Counted from the stretch's first letter, positions 54,005 through 64,000 are shown. The stretch: DNA of 64,000 nt from Bacillus fungorum (GCF_002746455.1 NZ_NWUW01000004.1:124001-188000), one strand, 5' to 3'. Notes: generated from the letters alone by a model not told the origin. Numbers and translations: made by a program.

Positions 54005-55483
54005 TTGGAAAAGGTAGATATTTTTAAAGATATTGCGGAACGCACAGGCGGTGATATTTATTTTGGAGTTGTAGGAGCTGTTCGAACAGGAAAATCAACA
54101 TTCATTAAAAAATTTATGGAACTTGTAGTTATTCCTAATATTGAGAATGAGTCTGACCGTCAAAGGGCGCAGGATGAACTGCCTCAAAGTGCTGCTGGAC
54201 GTACAATCATGACGACGGAACCGAAGTTTGTTCCAAACCAAGCGGTTTCTATTGAAGTAGATGAAGGTCTTGAAGTGAATATTCGATTGGTAGATTGCGT
54301 CGGATATACGGTTCCAGGAGCAAAAGGCTATGAAGATGAGAATGGCCCGCGCATGATTAATACTCCTTGGTATGAAGAACCTATTCCATTCCATGAAGCT
54401 GCAGAAATCGGAACACGTAAAGTAATTCAAGAACATTCAACAATTGGTGTTGTAATTACAACAGATGGAACGATTGGTGAAATTCCAAGAAGAGATTATA
54501 TAGAGGCAGAAGAACGCGTAGTAAATGAGTTAAAAGAAGTAGGGAAACCTTTCATTATGATCATCAACACTGTACAGCCGTATCATCCAGATACAGAGCA
54601 ATTACGCCAAAGTTTATCTGAAGAATATGATATTCCAGTCATTGCAATGAGTGTCGAAAGTTTAAGAGAAACAGATGTGTACAATGTGCTTCGAGAGGCG
54701 TTATTTGAGTTCCCGGTTTTAGAAGTGAATGTTAACCTTCCGAGCTGGGTAATGGTGCTAAACGAAGGGCATTGGTTACGTCAAAGTTATCAAGAAGCCG
54801 TTCAGGAAACTGTCAAGGATATAAAACGTCTTCGTGATGTGGACCGTGTCGTTTGGCAGTTTAGTCAGTATGAATTTATTGATCGAGCGAGCCTAGCTGG
54901 CATTGATATGGGGCAAGGTGTAGCAGAGATTGATTTATATGCACCAGATGAATTATATGATCAAATTTTAAAAGAAGTAGTAGGGGTAGAAATTCGAGGG
55001 AAAGATCATTTATTGAAGCTTATGCTCGATTTATCTCATGCGAAAGTAGAATACGATCAAGTGGCGGATGCCCTGCGTATGGTAAAGCAAACAGGATATG
55101 GTGTAGCGGCGCCTGCGTTAGCTGATATGAGCTTAGATGAGCCAGAAATTATTCGTCACGGTTCAAGGTTTGGTGTGAAATTAAAAGCTGTAGCTCCATC
55201 TATTCATATGATTAAAGTAGATGTGGAGTCTACGTTTGAGCCAATCATTGGTACGGAAAAGCAAAGTGAAGAACTAGTTCGTTACTTAATGCAAGATTTT
55301 GAAGATGACCCATTATCAATTTGGAATTCTGATATATTTGGACGTTCGCTTAGCTCTATTGTTCGAGAAGGTATTCAAGCGAAATTATCTTTAATGCCAG
55401 AAAATGCGAGATATAAATTAAAAGAAACGCTAGAAAGAATTATTAATGAAGGATCTGGCGGATTAATTGCGATTATATTATAA
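54005..55483 (+). CDS. spoIVA: Spore coat morphogenetic ATPase SpoIVA
   Basis: A 492-residue protein that polymerises, driven by ATP hydrolysis, into the basement layer of the spore coat around the forespore. The Walker A is GAVRTGKSTF (24-33), followed by AAGRTIMTTEPKFVP and LVDCVGYTVPGAKGY. The C-terminal end (YKLKETLERIINEGSGGLIA) holds the region that anchors the protein to SpoVM and the membrane. The start is TTG at 54005 after GAGGGAGGG. Single gene with a strong terminator. Confidence 0.97.
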   Translation: MEKVDIFKDIAERTGGDIYFGVVGAVRTGKSTFIKKFMELVVIPNIENESDRQRAQDELPQSAAGRTIMTTEPKFVPNQAVSIEVDEGLEVNIRLVDCVGYTVPGAKGYEDENGPRMINTPWYEEPIPFHEAAEIGTRKVIQEHSTIGVVITTDGTIGEIPRRDYIEAEERVVNELKEVGKPFIMIINTVQPYHPDTEQLRQSLSEEYDIPVIAMSVESLRETDVYNVLREALFEFPVLEVNVNLPSWVMVLNEGHWLRQSYQEAVQETVKDIKRLRDVDRVVWQFSQYEFIDRASLAGIDMGQGVAEIDLYAPDELYDQILKEVVGVEIRGKDHLLKLMLDLSHAKVEYDQVADALRMVKQTGYGVAAPALADMSLDEPEIIRHGSRFGVKLKAVAPSIHMIKVDVESTFEPIIGTEKQSEELVRYLMQDFEDDPLSIWNSDIFGRSLSSIVREGIQAKLSLMPENARYKLKETLERIINEGSGGLIAIIL

Positions 55484-55484
55484 G

Positions 55485-55518
55485 AAAAAATCCCTCTCAT
55501 CGTAGAGGGATTTTTTGA
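55485..55518 (+). terminator. Terminator of spoIVA
   Basis: AAAAAATCCCTCT (55485-55497) pairs exactly with AGAGGGATTTTTT (55504-55516). Confidence 0.93.
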
Positions 55519-55780
55519 TTTTCGTGTATAGAATAGAAAAATAAACAGTCATTATCTAATATATTGTTGTAAATTGTCAAGTTTCATCAGATTTTCACAT
55601 TTTAAGAGTAACAATTTCCTTAAAAATATTGAATTATAAAGGAGAATCGTATAATATAGGCGTTGATAATGATTTATCTACATCTTTGTAGTATAGAATT
55701 TGCAAAAATTGCCTACAAATGAAAGTAAGACTCATTTTATGATCATTATACAGTCTTATCTTTGGGAGGAGGTGAATGGC

Positions 55781-56053
55781 ATGAACAAGACAGATTTAAT
55801 CAATGCTGTTGCAGAAGCAAGTTCCCTTTCTAAAAAGGACGCAACAAAAGCAGTAGACGCTGTTTTTGATTCTATCTTAGAAGCTTTAAAACAAGGTGAT
55901 AAAGTACAACTGATCGGATTCGGTAACTTCGAAGTTCGTGAGCGTGCGGCTCGTAAAGGTCGTAACCCACAAACAGGTGAGGAGATTGAAATCGCTGCAA
56001 GTAAAGTACCTGCATTCAAACCTGGTAAAGCGTTAAAAGATGCGGTTAAATAA
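55781..56053 (+). CDS. hup: HU-type DNA-binding protein
   Basis: A 90-residue histone-like protein ([20 protein letters not shown]) with [20 protein letters not shown], the beta-arm that wraps DNA, and the [16 protein letters not shown] end. ATG at 55781 after GGAGGAGG; upstream in-frame codons to 55700 belong to the leader. Corresponds to B. subtilis hbs, which lies between spoIVA and the folE (mtrA) gene. Confidence 0.96.
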   Translation: MNKTDLINAVAEASSLSKKDATKAVDAVFDSILEALKQGDKVQLIGFGNFEVRERAARKGRNPQTGEEIEIAASKVPAFKPGKALKDAVK

Positions 56054-56070
56054 TCCTTACATATTAACAG

Positions 56071-56107
56071 GGAAGAAGAGTTTCCTTTTTGGGAACTCTT
56101 CTTTTTG
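56071..56107 (+). terminator. Terminator of hup
   Basis: AAGAAGAGTTTCC (56073-56085) pairs with GGGAACTCTTCTT (56091-56103) with one wobble, then T residues. Confidence 0.88.
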
Positions 56108-56173
56108 CTTTTAAAAACATAAATATGCTAGAATGTGTTCGTATCACTTTTAGGTTTTCGGGAGGGCTAGCGG

Positions 56174-56743
56174 ATGGCAAAAGTAAATTTAGAACAAATT
56201 GAGCATGCAGTACGCCTTATTTTAGAGGCAATCGGAGATGATCCAAATCGTGAGGGAGTACTTGATACACCAAAGCGTGTTGCAAAAATGTACGCAGAAG
56301 TGTTCGCGGGTATGCACGAAGATCCGAAAGAACATTTGCATAAAGTGTTCGGAGAAGATCACGAGGAGCTTGTATTAGTAAAAGATATACCGTTTTATTC
56401 GATGTGTGAGCATCATTTAGTTCCATTCTATGGAGTTGCTCACGTTGCATATATTCCGCAAGGCGGAAAAGTGACAGGGCTAAGTAAATTAGCTCGTACT
56501 GTAGATACAATTGCACGTCGTCCACAACTGCAAGAACGTATTACATCAACAGTAGCGAACTCTATTATGGAAGTACTAGAGCCGCATGGTGTAATGGTAG
56601 TAGTAGAAGCGGAACATATGTGCATGACGATGCGTGGTGTGAAAAAGCCAGGTGCGAAAACAGTAACAACAGCAGTACGTGGTGTGTTAGAAAATGATGC
56701 TGCAGCACGTAGTGAAATTTTATCTTTTATTAAAACGAAGTAA
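56174..56743 (+). CDS. folE: GTP cyclohydrolase I
   Basis: A 189-residue enzyme that makes dihydroneopterin triphosphate for folate synthesis. Zinc ligands lie in [13 protein letters not shown] and [40 protein letters not shown] and [16 protein letters not shown] complete the signature. ATG at 56174 after GGGAGGG. In B. subtilis the same gene (mtrA) is followed by mtrB; here it is not. Confidence 0.96.
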   Translation: MAKVNLEQIEHAVRLILEAIGDDPNREGVLDTPKRVAKMYAEVFAGMHEDPKEHLHKVFGEDHEELVLVKDIPFYSMCEHHLVPFYGVAHVAYIPQGGKVTGLSKLARTVDTIARRPQLQERITSTVANSIMEVLEPHGVMVVVEAEHMCMTMRGVKKPGAKTVTTAVRGVLENDAAARSEILSFIKTK

Positions 56744-56744
56744 A

Positions 56745-56778
56745 GAAAAGTGGGAAACTGCTTTTCTTTTTTTTTTAT
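56745..56778 (+). terminator. Terminator of folE
   Basis: AGAAAAG (56746-56752) pairs with CTTTTCT (56762-56768), then a run of T residues. Confidence 0.75.
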
Positions 56779-56955
56779 GTAAATAAATGATATAGTTTTA
56801 ACAAGGCAGAGCGAGAATAGAAAGACTACTAAAAAGAATGGAAGATGTTATTTAGTTCGGTGGAAGTTTGGAAAGAGTAGCCAAGTTTTGGTTATAGAAA
56901 ATAGAATGTATGTGTTATAATAAGTTTTATGAATTAGAAAACAAGGGTGATTTTT

Positions 56956-57705
56956 GTGTGTGACATCTACGGAGGGTATGCGGGTATACGAGAGAAATTG
57001 ATGGAGAAATTACGCCATCCTTATTTTATAAACTATATTGAAGAACCATTTATTGATGAAGAAAAAATAGCATTGTTATATGGTGCTTTAAAAAGTGCAA
57101 ACTTACATATAGAACAAATTGAGCATTATGTAGTAACGATTATGCTTGTGCAAATTGCGCTTGATACACATGAAAGAGTATCAAATAAAGCAGGGGAAGA
57201 AGCAAATGAATCGCATAAACGTCGCCAGTTAACAGTACTTGCTGGTGATTACTATAGCGGGTTATATTATTACTTATTGTCTATGAATCGTGATATTGTT
57301 TTAATTCGTGCGCTTGCTGAAGGAATTAAAGAAATTAATGAACACAAAATAATGTTATATCAAAAAGCGCATAAAACGATGGATGACATAATGGAAAGTG
57401 TAGTAACGATTGAGTCTGCACTCTTGCAAAAAACATGTGATCATTTTCATTTAGCGCATTGGAAGCCGTTTATAACGTATGTACTAGGAAAAAATCGTCT
57501 TCAAAAAGAATGTGAACTACATGCTGATAAACAACATTCACCTGTTTTTCAAGCAGTTCAAGAAGTTTTGAACGATAAAGCGGATGTAGAAACAGTTATT
57601 AATGGATGGATGATGGAATTGAGAGAAAAAGAAAATCAATTTTTAGAAAATCACACAGATATAAGTGAAATAAACTCTGTGTTAAGAGATAAATCGAAGA
57701 CATAA
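56956..57705 (+). CDS. hepS: Heptaprenyl diphosphate synthase component I (HepS)
   Basis: A 249-residue, mainly helical regulatory subunit of heptaprenyl diphosphate synthase, which lacks the DDxxD motifs and pairs with HepT to set the C35 chain length of menaquinone-7. Recognised by [20 protein letters not shown] and [20 protein letters not shown] at 56956 with AGGGTGA upstream is my choice; other GTG/ATG starts in the first 20 codons are possible. First gene of hepS-menG-hepT. Confidence 0.9.
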
Positions 57706-57734
57706 GCAATTTTACATTGGAAGAAGGTACGAGC

Positions 57735-58448
57735 ATGCAACAATCAAAAGAAGAAAGAGTACATGATGTATTTGAGAAAATCTCTGATAAATACGATGTA
57801 ATGAATTCTGTAATTAGTTTTCAAAGACATAAAGCGTGGCGTAAAGAGACAATGCGCATTATGGATGTAAAACCAGGTAGTAAAGCGCTTGATGTATGCT
57901 GCGGAACAGCGGACTGGACAATTGCGCTAGCTGGAGCGGTAGGTGAACAGGGCAAGGTTGTTGGTTTAGACTTCAGTGAAAACATGTTATCTGTCGGTAA
58001 GCAAAAGGTAGAGGCGTTACAATTAAAACAAGTAGAACTTCTACATGGGAATGCAATGGAACTTCCATTTGAAGATAACACATTTGATTATGTAACGATT
58101 GGATTTGGTTTACGTAACGTACCGGATTATATGCACGTATTAAAAGAAATGACGCGTGTAGTAAAACCAGGTGGAAAAGTAATTTGTTTAGAAACATCCC
58201 AACCAACAATGATTGGTTTTCGACAAGGGTATATTTTATACTTTAAATACATCATGCCGTTATTTGGAAAGTTATTTGCGAAAAGTTATAAAGAATATTC
58301 ATGGCTCCAAGAATCTGCTAGTACATTCCCTGGTATGAAAGAATTGGCTAATATGTTCGAAAAAGCTGGACTTGAACGTGTACAAGTGAAGCCGTTTACT
58401 TTTGGAGTAGCAGCGATGCATTTAGGCATGAAACCAGAATCAAAATAG
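57735..58448 (+). CDS. menG: Demethylmenaquinone methyltransferase
   Basis: A 237-residue SAM-dependent enzyme carrying out the last step of menaquinone synthesis. SAM site [16 protein letters not shown], then [18 protein letters not shown] and [19 protein letters not shown], all characteristic of UbiE/MenG. ATG at 57735 after GAAGG. Between hepS and hepT, as in B. subtilis. Confidence 0.95.
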
Positions 58449-58493
58449 AAAATAGAAAAAAGAAAAAAGAAGTTTTAGGTTAAGGTGAACAAT

Positions 58494-59456
58494 ATGAAGT
58501 TACAACTTATGTACTCTTTTTTACGATCGGATATTAATGTGATAGAAAAAGAATTAAAAAAGACAGTTGCTTCTGAGCAGCCATTAGTAGAAGAGGCGGC
58601 ATTACAACTTATTGAAGCTGGTGGGAAGCGAATTCGTCCTGTATTTGTGTTGCTTGCGGGGAAATTTGGAGATTATAAGTTAGACGCAATTAAGCATGTA
58701 GCTGTTGCGTTAGAACTTATTCATATGGCTTCTCTTGTTCACGATGATGTTATTGATGCTGCATTTTTACGACGTGGTAGTGCAACTGTGAATGCGAAAT
58801 GGGGAGATCGTATTGCAATGTATACAGGGGACTATCTATTCGCTAAGTCTCTTGAATGTATAACGAATATCGAGATTCCGGAGGCGCATCAGGCGCTGTC
58901 GCATACCATTTTAGAAGTCTGTAAAGGTGAAATTGAACAAATTAAAGATAAATACAATTATGACCAAAATTTACGAACGTATTTAAGAAGGATAAAGCGA
59001 AAAACAGCGTTATTAATTGCTGCGAGTTGCCAACTAGGAGCAATTGCTGCTGGCGCTAATCGCGATACGGCAAATCGTCTGTTTTGGTATGGATATTTCG
59101 TAGGGATGTCGTATCAAATTATTGATGACATTCTAGATTTCGTTTCCACAGAAGAAAAACTAGGAAAACCTGCTGGTGGTGATTTGTTACAAGGAAATAT
59201 TACCCTTCCTGCTCTATACGCTATGGAAGATCCAATACTTCGCAAGAAAATCACATCTGTACATGAAAATACAACAGCGGATGAAATGAAAGAAATTATT
59301 GAGGCTGTGAAAAATAGTGCGGCTATTGATCAAGCATTTGCGTTTAGTGAACGTTATTTACATAAAGCATTAGAAATCATAAAACCACTCCCGCGTGGAC
59401 AAGCAAAGTATGCATTACAAAATGTAGCAAAGTATATTGGAAAACGAAAATTTTAG
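58494..59456 (+). CDS. hepT: Heptaprenyl diphosphate synthase component II (HepT)
   Basis: A 320-residue catalytic subunit of trans-prenyltransferase type. First Asp-rich motif in MASLVHDDVIDAAFLRRG, second in YQIIDDILDFVSTEEKLGKP, with GGKRIRPVFVLLAG near the N-terminus. With HepS it makes the heptaprenyl side chain. ATG at 58494 follows AAGGTGA; a GTG three codons earlier overlaps that site. Confidence 0.95.
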   Translation: MKLQLMYSFLRSDINVIEKELKKTVASEQPLVEEAALQLIEAGGKRIRPVFVLLAGKFGDYKLDAIKHVAVALELIHMASLVHDDVIDAAFLRRGSATVNAKWGDRIAMYTGDYLFAKSLECITNIEIPEAHQALSHTILEVCKGEIEQIKDKYNYDQNLRTYLRRIKRKTALLIAASCQLGAIAAGANRDTANRLFWYGYFVGMSYQIIDDILDFVSTEEKLGKPAGGDLLQGNITLPALYAMEDPILRKKITSVHENTTADEMKEIIEAVKNSAAIDQAFAFSERYLHKALEIIKPLPRGQAKYALQNVAKYIGKRKF

Positions 59457-59580
59457 TGTTTTTTCTAAAAAATAAAATAATCTCTCTATTTCAAAACTAT
59501 TGCACAATTGTGATAAGGGTGTTAATATGTGTGTGGGGATATACAATTACATACATAATTCAGAAGTGGAGAGATTTTTT

Positions 59581-60027
59581 ATGGAAAAAACATTTCTAAT
59601 GGTTAAACCAGACGGTGTACAACGTGCCTTCATTGGGGAAATTGTAGCTCGTTTTGAGAAGAAGGGCTTTCAATTAGTTGGTGCAAAATTAATGCAAGTC
59701 ACTCCGGAAATTGCTGGACAACATTATGCTGAGCACACAGAGAAACCTTTCTTTGGTGAATTAGTAGACTTTATTACATCTGGCCCTGTATTTGCAATGG
59801 TATGGCAAGGTGAAGGTGTAGTAGATACAGCTCGTAACATGATGGGTAAAACAAGACCACATGAAGCAGCTCCTGGAACAATTCGTGGAGATTTCGGTGT
59901 AACTGTTGCGAAAAACATTATCCATGGTTCTGATTCGTTAGAAAGTGCAGAGCGCGAGATTGCTATTTTCTTTAAGGAAGAAGAATTAGTTGACTACTCA
60001 AAATTAATGAATGAATGGATTTACTAA
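59581..60027 (+). CDS. ndk: Nucleoside diphosphate kinase
   Basis: A 148-residue enzyme that equilibrates nucleoside triphosphates. [20 protein letters not shown] at the start, and the active-site histidine in [19 protein letters not shown] at 59581 with GTGGAGAG upstream; the in-frame upstream codons to 59500 are not part of the family. Follows hepT as in B. subtilis, but the next gene there, cheR, is missing here. Confidence 0.96.
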   Translation: MEKTFLMVKPDGVQRAFIGEIVARFEKKGFQLVGAKLMQVTPEIAGQHYAEHTEKPFFGELVDFITSGPVFAMVWQGEGVVDTARNMMGKTRPHEAAPGTIRGDFGVTVAKNIIHGSDSLESAEREIAIFFKEEELVDYSKLMNEWIY

Positions 60028-60073
60028 TTATTTTGAAATAATTTGTAAACGCTTTAATAACTGTGACAATAGT

Positions 60074-60117
60074 AAAAAGTGCAAGAAGAATAGGGGTATT
60101 CTTCTTGCACTTTTTTT
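60074..60117 (+). terminator. Terminator of ndk
   Basis: AAAAAGTGCAAGAAGAATA (60074-60092) pairs exactly with TATTCTTCTTGCACTTTTT (60097-60115). Confidence 0.93.
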
Positions 60118-60300
60118 ATTTCAATTAGTTACGAAGTTAGAGCTGTTATGATATATTGATATGTAAAGTAAAAGGCCTATCGGAGAATAAGCGAATGGCT
60201 GATCAATTATATAATTTCTTTCATATTTTTAGAGTAATGAAAGATAATATCATTGCTTAATATAGCGAGATAAATACATATACGAAAAGAGGAATAACGT

Positions 60301-61473
60301 ATGCGATATATTACAGCTGGTGAATCTCATGGTCCACAACTTACAACGATTATAGAAGGTATTCCAGCAGGCATGCCTTTAGTAGCGGATGATATAAATG
60401 AAGAGTTAGCTAGAAGGCAAAAGGGATATGGGCGTGGTAGACGCATGCAAATTGAAACAGATCAAGTGCAAATTGTAAGTGGTGTTAGACATGGAGAGAC
60501 ATTAGGTTCTCCAATTGCACTTGTTGTTGAAAATCGTGATTTTGCACATTGGACAAAAATTATGGGTGCAGAGCCGTTAACGGAACAAGAAGAAAAAGAA
60601 ATGAAAAGGAAAGTAACAAAACCAAGACCTGGACATGCTGATTTAAATGGTGCGATTAAATATGGTCATAGAGATATGAGAAATGTACTGGAACGTTCCT
60701 CAGCACGCGAAACGACAGTGCGTGTTGCTGCTGGTGCGGTTGCTAAAAAAGTGTTAGCGGAACTTGGTATTACAGTTGCGGGTCATGTAATTGAAATTGG
60801 CGGTGTTAAGGCTAAGGAGACTACGTATAGTTCAATTGAAGAATTAAAAAGTATTACAGAAGCGTCACCTGTACGTTGTTTAGATGAAGAAGCTGGTAAT
60901 CAAATGATAAAAGCAATTGATGATGCGAAAGCAAATGGTGATTCAATCGGTGGCATCGTTGAAGTAATTGTGGAAGGAATGCCAATTGGAGTAGGCAGCT
61001 ATGTGCATTATGATCGAAAACTGGATGCAAAATTAGCAGCTGCAATTATGAGCATTAATGCATTTAAAGGTGTCGAGATTGGAATTGGTTTTGAAGCAGC
61101 ACATAGACCGGGAAGTGAAGTTCATGATGAAATTCTGTGGAATGAGGAACATGGATATACACGAAGAACAAATAATGCAGGTGGATTAGAAGGCGGCATG
61201 ACGACTGGAATGCCAATTGTTGTGCGCGGTGTGATGAAACCGATACCTACACTATATAAACCTCTTCAAAGTGTAGATATTGATACGAAAGAGCCTTTTA
61301 CAGCGAGCATTGAACGTTCAGACAGTTGTGCTGTTCCAGCAGCTAGTGTCGTTGCAGAAGCGGTTGTGGCTTGGGAATTAGCGACAGCTTTAATAGAACA
61401 ATTCGGATTAGATCGTATGGACCTTATTCGTGAAAATATTGAGAAACATAATGAATATGCGAGGGGATTTTAA
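60301..61473 (+). CDS. aroC: Chorismate synthase
   Basis: A 390-residue FMN-dependent enzyme making chorismate from EPSP. Signature blocks: [36 protein letters not shown], the [20 protein letters not shown] region, and [20 protein letters not shown], then [20 protein letters not shown]. Called aroF in B. subtilis. ATG at 60301. Stop overlaps the aroB start. Confidence 0.96.
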   Translation: MRYITAGESHGPQLTTIIEGIPAGMPLVADDINEELARRQKGYGRGRRMQIETDQVQIVSGVRHGETLGSPIALVVENRDFAHWTKIMGAEPLTEQEEKEMKRKVTKPRPGHADLNGAIKYGHRDMRNVLERSSARETTVRVAAGAVAKKVLAELGITVAGHVIEIGGVKAKETTYSSIEELKSITEASPVRCLDEEAGNQMIKAIDDAKANGDSIGGIVEVIVEGMPIGVGSYVHYDRKLDAKLAAAIMSINAFKGVEIGIGFEAAHRPGSEVHDEILWNEEHGYTRRTNNAGGLEGGMTTGMPIVVRGVMKPIPTLYKPLQSVDIDTKEPFTASIERSDSCAVPAASVVAEAVVAWELATALIEQFGLDRMDLIRENIEKHNEYARGF

Positions 61474-62558
61474 TGGGAAACATACATATTCAAACGAAAT
61501 CAAAAGAATATGATGTACATGTAGGAAAAGAATCGTTGTCACATTTGACAACAATCGTTCAAAACATGCAGCCATCTATATCAAACATCATGATCATTTC
61601 AGATGAAGCTGTTGCATCTTTACATTTACAGACAGTTGTAGATGCGTTGCAAATAGAGCAAAAAGTATTTTCATTTGTTGTACCGAGTGGTGAAAAAGAG
61701 AAGTCTTTTGAAAATTTTTATGCGGCTCATACGTCAGCTCTTGAAAATAAATTAGATAGAAATTCTTTAATTATTGCACTTGGAGGCGGGATGATTGGAG
61801 ATTTAGCTGGTTTTGTTGCCGCGTCGTTTATGCGTGGAATCCGCTTTATTCAAGTTCCAACGACTTTATTAGCTCACGATAGCGCAGTAGGTGGGAAGGT
61901 AGCGATTAATCATCCGTTAGGTAAAAATATGATAGGGGCATTCCATCAACCAGAAGCAGTTGTATATCATACGCCGTTTTTACAGTCTCTTCCTGAAAAA
62001 GAGTGGCGTTCAGGTTATGCAGAAGTGATAAAACATGCTCTTATTGGTGATGTAAAGCTATATCATTGGCTAAAAGAAGAAGTGCAAACATTAGCAGATC
62101 TTCGTGATGAGAAGTTAATCCATATATTAACGAATGCGATTCCTGTAAAGGCAAACATTGTAGCGCAAGATGAAACAGAAAAAGGTGTACGTGCTCATTT
62201 AAACTTTGGACATACGTTAGGCCATGCTCTAGAAAAAGAACTAGGCTATGGAAATATTACTCACGGTGACGGAGTAGCGGTTGGAATGCTATTTGCCTTG
62301 TTTTTAAGTGAGCAAGTGTATAAGGTTGATCTTTCCTATAAAGAGATGAAGCAGTGGTTCTTAAAGTACGGCTATCCCAAAATGCCAAGTGATTTGAATG
62401 TAGAGCGTCTCGTTCAATTGATGAAACAAGATAAGAAAGCGAATGCTGGAGCAATTCATATGGTGCTTATGCAGGAATATGGGGTAGTGAATGTCGTATC
62501 TATTCCAGATGAGACTGTTCATATTGCGTTAGAGGCATTTCAAAAGGATATGGTTTAA
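61473..62558 (+). CDS. aroB: 3-dehydroquinate synthase
   Basis: A 361-residue NAD- and metal-dependent enzyme of the shikimate pathway. NAD site IALGGGMIGDLAGFVAASFM, then FIQVPTTLLAHDSAVGGKVA and metal-ligand region HLNFGHTLGHALEKELGY with HGDGVAVGM. ATG at 61473 overlaps the aroC stop (TAATG), so the two are translationally coupled. Confidence 0.96.
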   Translation: MGNIHIQTKSKEYDVHVGKESLSHLTTIVQNMQPSISNIMIISDEAVASLHLQTVVDALQIEQKVFSFVVPSGEKEKSFENFYAAHTSALENKLDRNSLIIALGGGMIGDLAGFVAASFMRGIRFIQVPTTLLAHDSAVGGKVAINHPLGKNMIGAFHQPEAVVYHTPFLQSLPEKEWRSGYAEVIKHALIGDVKLYHWLKEEVQTLADLRDEKLIHILTNAIPVKANIVAQDETEKGVRAHLNFGHTLGHALEKELGYGNITHGDGVAVGMLFALFLSEQVYKVDLSYKEMKQWFLKYGYPKMPSDLNVERLVQLMKQDKKANAGAIHMVLMQEYGVVNVVSIPDETVHIALEAFQKDMV

Positions 62559-62678
62559 GAAGTGCGAAGTGCTTGTTTAGAGGTATTCTCGTAATAGTGA
62601 CGGTAATGATAAACGATTATAGTGAGGAATGATAACCGTATTGTAGTCGAATTGAATAAAATGACTGGGGGAAGAAAA

Positions 62679-63791
62679 ATGAGAGTGAAAGAGCAATTGT
62701 TAACTTTGAGAGCATATGTACCTGGGAAAAATATTGAAGAAGTAAAAAGGGAATATGGGTTATCAAAAATTGTGAAATTAGCATCGAACGAAAATCCATT
62801 CGGTTGCTCAGCGCGTGTAACAGAAGCATTAACTTCTTTAGCGAGTCAATACGCTCTTTATCCAGATGGATATGCCTTTGAACTTCGAACAAAAGTAGCG
62901 AAACATCTAGGAATCAAGGCGGAACAACTGTTATTTGGTAGTGGATTAGATGAAGTCATTCAAATGATTAGCCGTGCATTACTACAAGAAGGAACAAATG
63001 TTGTAATGGCGAATCCAACATTCTCGCAATACCATCACCATGCTGTTATTGAAGGAGCGGAAGTTCGTGAAGTACCACTTAAAGAGGGCATTCACGATTT
63101 AGATGCGATGTTACAGCAAGTAGATGATAAAACGAAGATTGTATGGATTTGTAACCCGAATAATCCGACAGGTACATATGTAGAAAAACAAAAATTACTT
63201 TCATTTTTAGAATCAGTTCCTAAGTCAGCGCTCGTTATTATGGACGAAGCATATTATGAATATGCGGGGGCAGAAGACTATCCGCAAACATTACCACTTC
63301 TTGAAAAGCATGAAAATCTTATGGTTTTACGCACGTTTTCGAAAGCATATGGCTTAGCTGCTTTCCGTATCGGATATGCGGTTGGTAATGCGAAGTTAAT
63401 TGGGCAGCTAGAAGTAGCAAGGTTACCATTTAATACATCGACTGTAGCGCAATCTGTAGCACTTGCTGCATTAGAAGATCAAGTATTTTTACAAGAATGT
63501 GTGAAAAAGAATGAAGAAGGATTAAATCAATATTACGCATTTTGTAAGGAATATAACGTATTCTATTATCCATCTCAAACAAATTTCATTTTCTTAAAAC
63601 TTGGTATTCCTGGTAATGAGGCTTTCGAACGATTAATGAAGAAAGGATATATTGTTCGTTCTGGTACTGCATTTGGTATCCATGATGGTATTCGTATTAC
63701 TGTCGGTTTGAAAGAAGAAAATGATGAAATTATAGAATTATTGAAAGAGCTCGTAAAAGAGCAAGTAAAGAAAGAAGAAACATACTCTTAA
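62679..63791 (+). CDS. hisC: Histidinol-phosphate/aromatic aminotransferase
   Basis: A 370-residue class II PLP aminotransferase. VKLASNENPFGCSARVTEAL, NPNNPTGTYVEKQKLL, IMDEAYYEYAG and LRTFSKAYGLAAFRIGYAVG, where the lysine binds PLP, are all present. In Bacillus the same enzyme serves histidine, tyrosine and phenylalanine synthesis, which fits a place with aro genes. ATG at 62679 after GGGGGAAG. It is separated from aroB by 120 nt without aroH or trp genes between. Confidence 0.93.
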   Translation: MRVKEQLLTLRAYVPGKNIEEVKREYGLSKIVKLASNENPFGCSARVTEALTSLASQYALYPDGYAFELRTKVAKHLGIKAEQLLFGSGLDEVIQMISRALLQEGTNVVMANPTFSQYHHHAVIEGAEVREVPLKEGIHDLDAMLQQVDDKTKIVWICNPNNPTGTYVEKQKLLSFLESVPKSALVIMDEAYYEYAGAEDYPQTLPLLEKHENLMVLRTFSKAYGLAAFRIGYAVGNAKLIGQLEVARLPFNTSTVAQSVALAALEDQVFLQECVKKNEEGLNQYYAFCKEYNVFYYPSQTNFIFLKLGIPGNEAFERLMKKGYIVRSGTAFGIHDGIRITVGLKEENDEIIELLKELVKEQVKKEETYS

Positions 63792-63800
63792 GAGTTTGTG

Positions 63801-63829
63801 AAGGCTCCTATTATAGGAGTCTTTTTTAT
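63801..63829 (+). terminator. Terminator of hisC
   Basis: AGGCTCCTAT (63802-63811) pairs with ATAGGAGTCT (63813-63822) with one wobble, followed by T residues. Arms are close, so the loop will open. Confidence 0.75.
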
Positions 63830-63903
63830 TTAAATAAAGGTTGAAGTTAAGAAGGCCTGTAAAGCTTGATCCGTGCGGGGCAATAATTAATAAGGGAAGT
63901 TAT

Positions 63904-63933
63904 TTGCACGGTAATGAAAGAAAACGGTACAAT
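63904..63933 (+). promoter_or_regulatory. Sigma-A promoter at the right edge of the window
   Basis: -35 TTGCAC (63904-63909), 18-nt spacer, -10 TACAAT (63928-63933). The gene it serves lies beyond the window; by comparison with B. subtilis, where tyrA follows hisC, prephenate dehydrogenase is expected. Confidence 0.6.
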
Positions 63934-64000
63934 AGAAAGTAGTAATGCGGTATCGGTGTCATATTCGAATCGTTATCAGTGAAAGTACAAGTAGGCTCAT

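Noticed and set aside
60040-60053. A cre-like sequence TGTAAACGCTTTAA after ndk.
   Set aside because: One mismatch at a conserved position, and it lies between the ndk stop codon and its terminator, where no promoter is affected.

Overview
The window is chromosomal DNA from a low-GC, spore-forming Firmicute. Gene content and order point to the Bacillus cereus group (B. cereus, B. anthracis, B. thuringiensis; the sequence alone does not let me choose). Reasons: an A+T-rich genome with strong GGAGG ribosome sites and frequent TTG/GTG starts, sporulation genes (dacB-spmA-spmB, spoIVA, a SpoVIF-family gene, the YIEGIA cluster), the resABCDE locus, and blocks collinear with the B. subtilis ypu-res, fer-ypb, ypf-yph and hbs-folE-hepS-menG-hepT-ndk-aro regions, with group-specific insertions. 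I see no prophage, IS element, CRISPR array, rRNA or tRNA.

Layout. 1-17 kb is the most group-specific part: a Crp/Fnr regulator cut by the window edge, small hypotheticals, a TSUP permease, a Pit phosphate transporter with its DUF47 partner, a class A penicillin-binding protein, two orphan histidine kinases, a DUF72 protein, an integrase-like protein, deoD and mprF. 17-30 kb holds ypuI, an extended superoxide dismutase, dacB-spmA-spmB, rluB, resABC and resDE, a cobalamin adenosyltransferase and an M23/LysM protein. 30-38.8 kb has an FMN riboswitch with ribU, a repeat-like hairpin cluster, ferredoxin, and the ypbB-recQ-ypbD-ypbE-ypbG run followed by a MerR-like gene and a MecA paralogue. 38.8-44 kb has glutamate dehydrogenase, two small membrane proteins, an amidase, the bacillithiol disulfide reductase and asparaginase. 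44-55.5 kb has cmk, a four-S1-domain protein, fni, the yphA/YIEGIA cluster, der, gpsA, small sporulation genes and spoIVA. 55.7-64 kb has HU, folE, menaquinone side-chain and methylation genes, ndk, and aroC-aroB-hisC, with a promoter at the right edge for the next gene.

How the genes work together: cytochrome c maturation (resABC) and its redox kinase system (resDE) sit with menaquinone synthesis (hepS-menG-hepT) as parts of one respiratory chain; fni feeds isoprenoid precursors to hepS/T; aroC and aroB make chorismate, which also feeds menaquinone; mprF, the PBP, dacB and the amidase act on the envelope.

The best candidates for undescribed biology are short elements: (1) a Fur-box promoter reading leftward from about 9544 into a bidirectional terminator, encoding a C-rich RNA of about 110 nt that resembles an FsrA-type iron-sparing sRNA; (2) a sigma-A promoter at 40700-40728 carrying two LexA/DinR operators in front of a 77-residue membrane protein of unknown function; (3) a second Fur-box promoter of the same design in front of ferredoxin; and (4) a perfect 16-bp terminator-like hairpin inside the coding sequence of fni.
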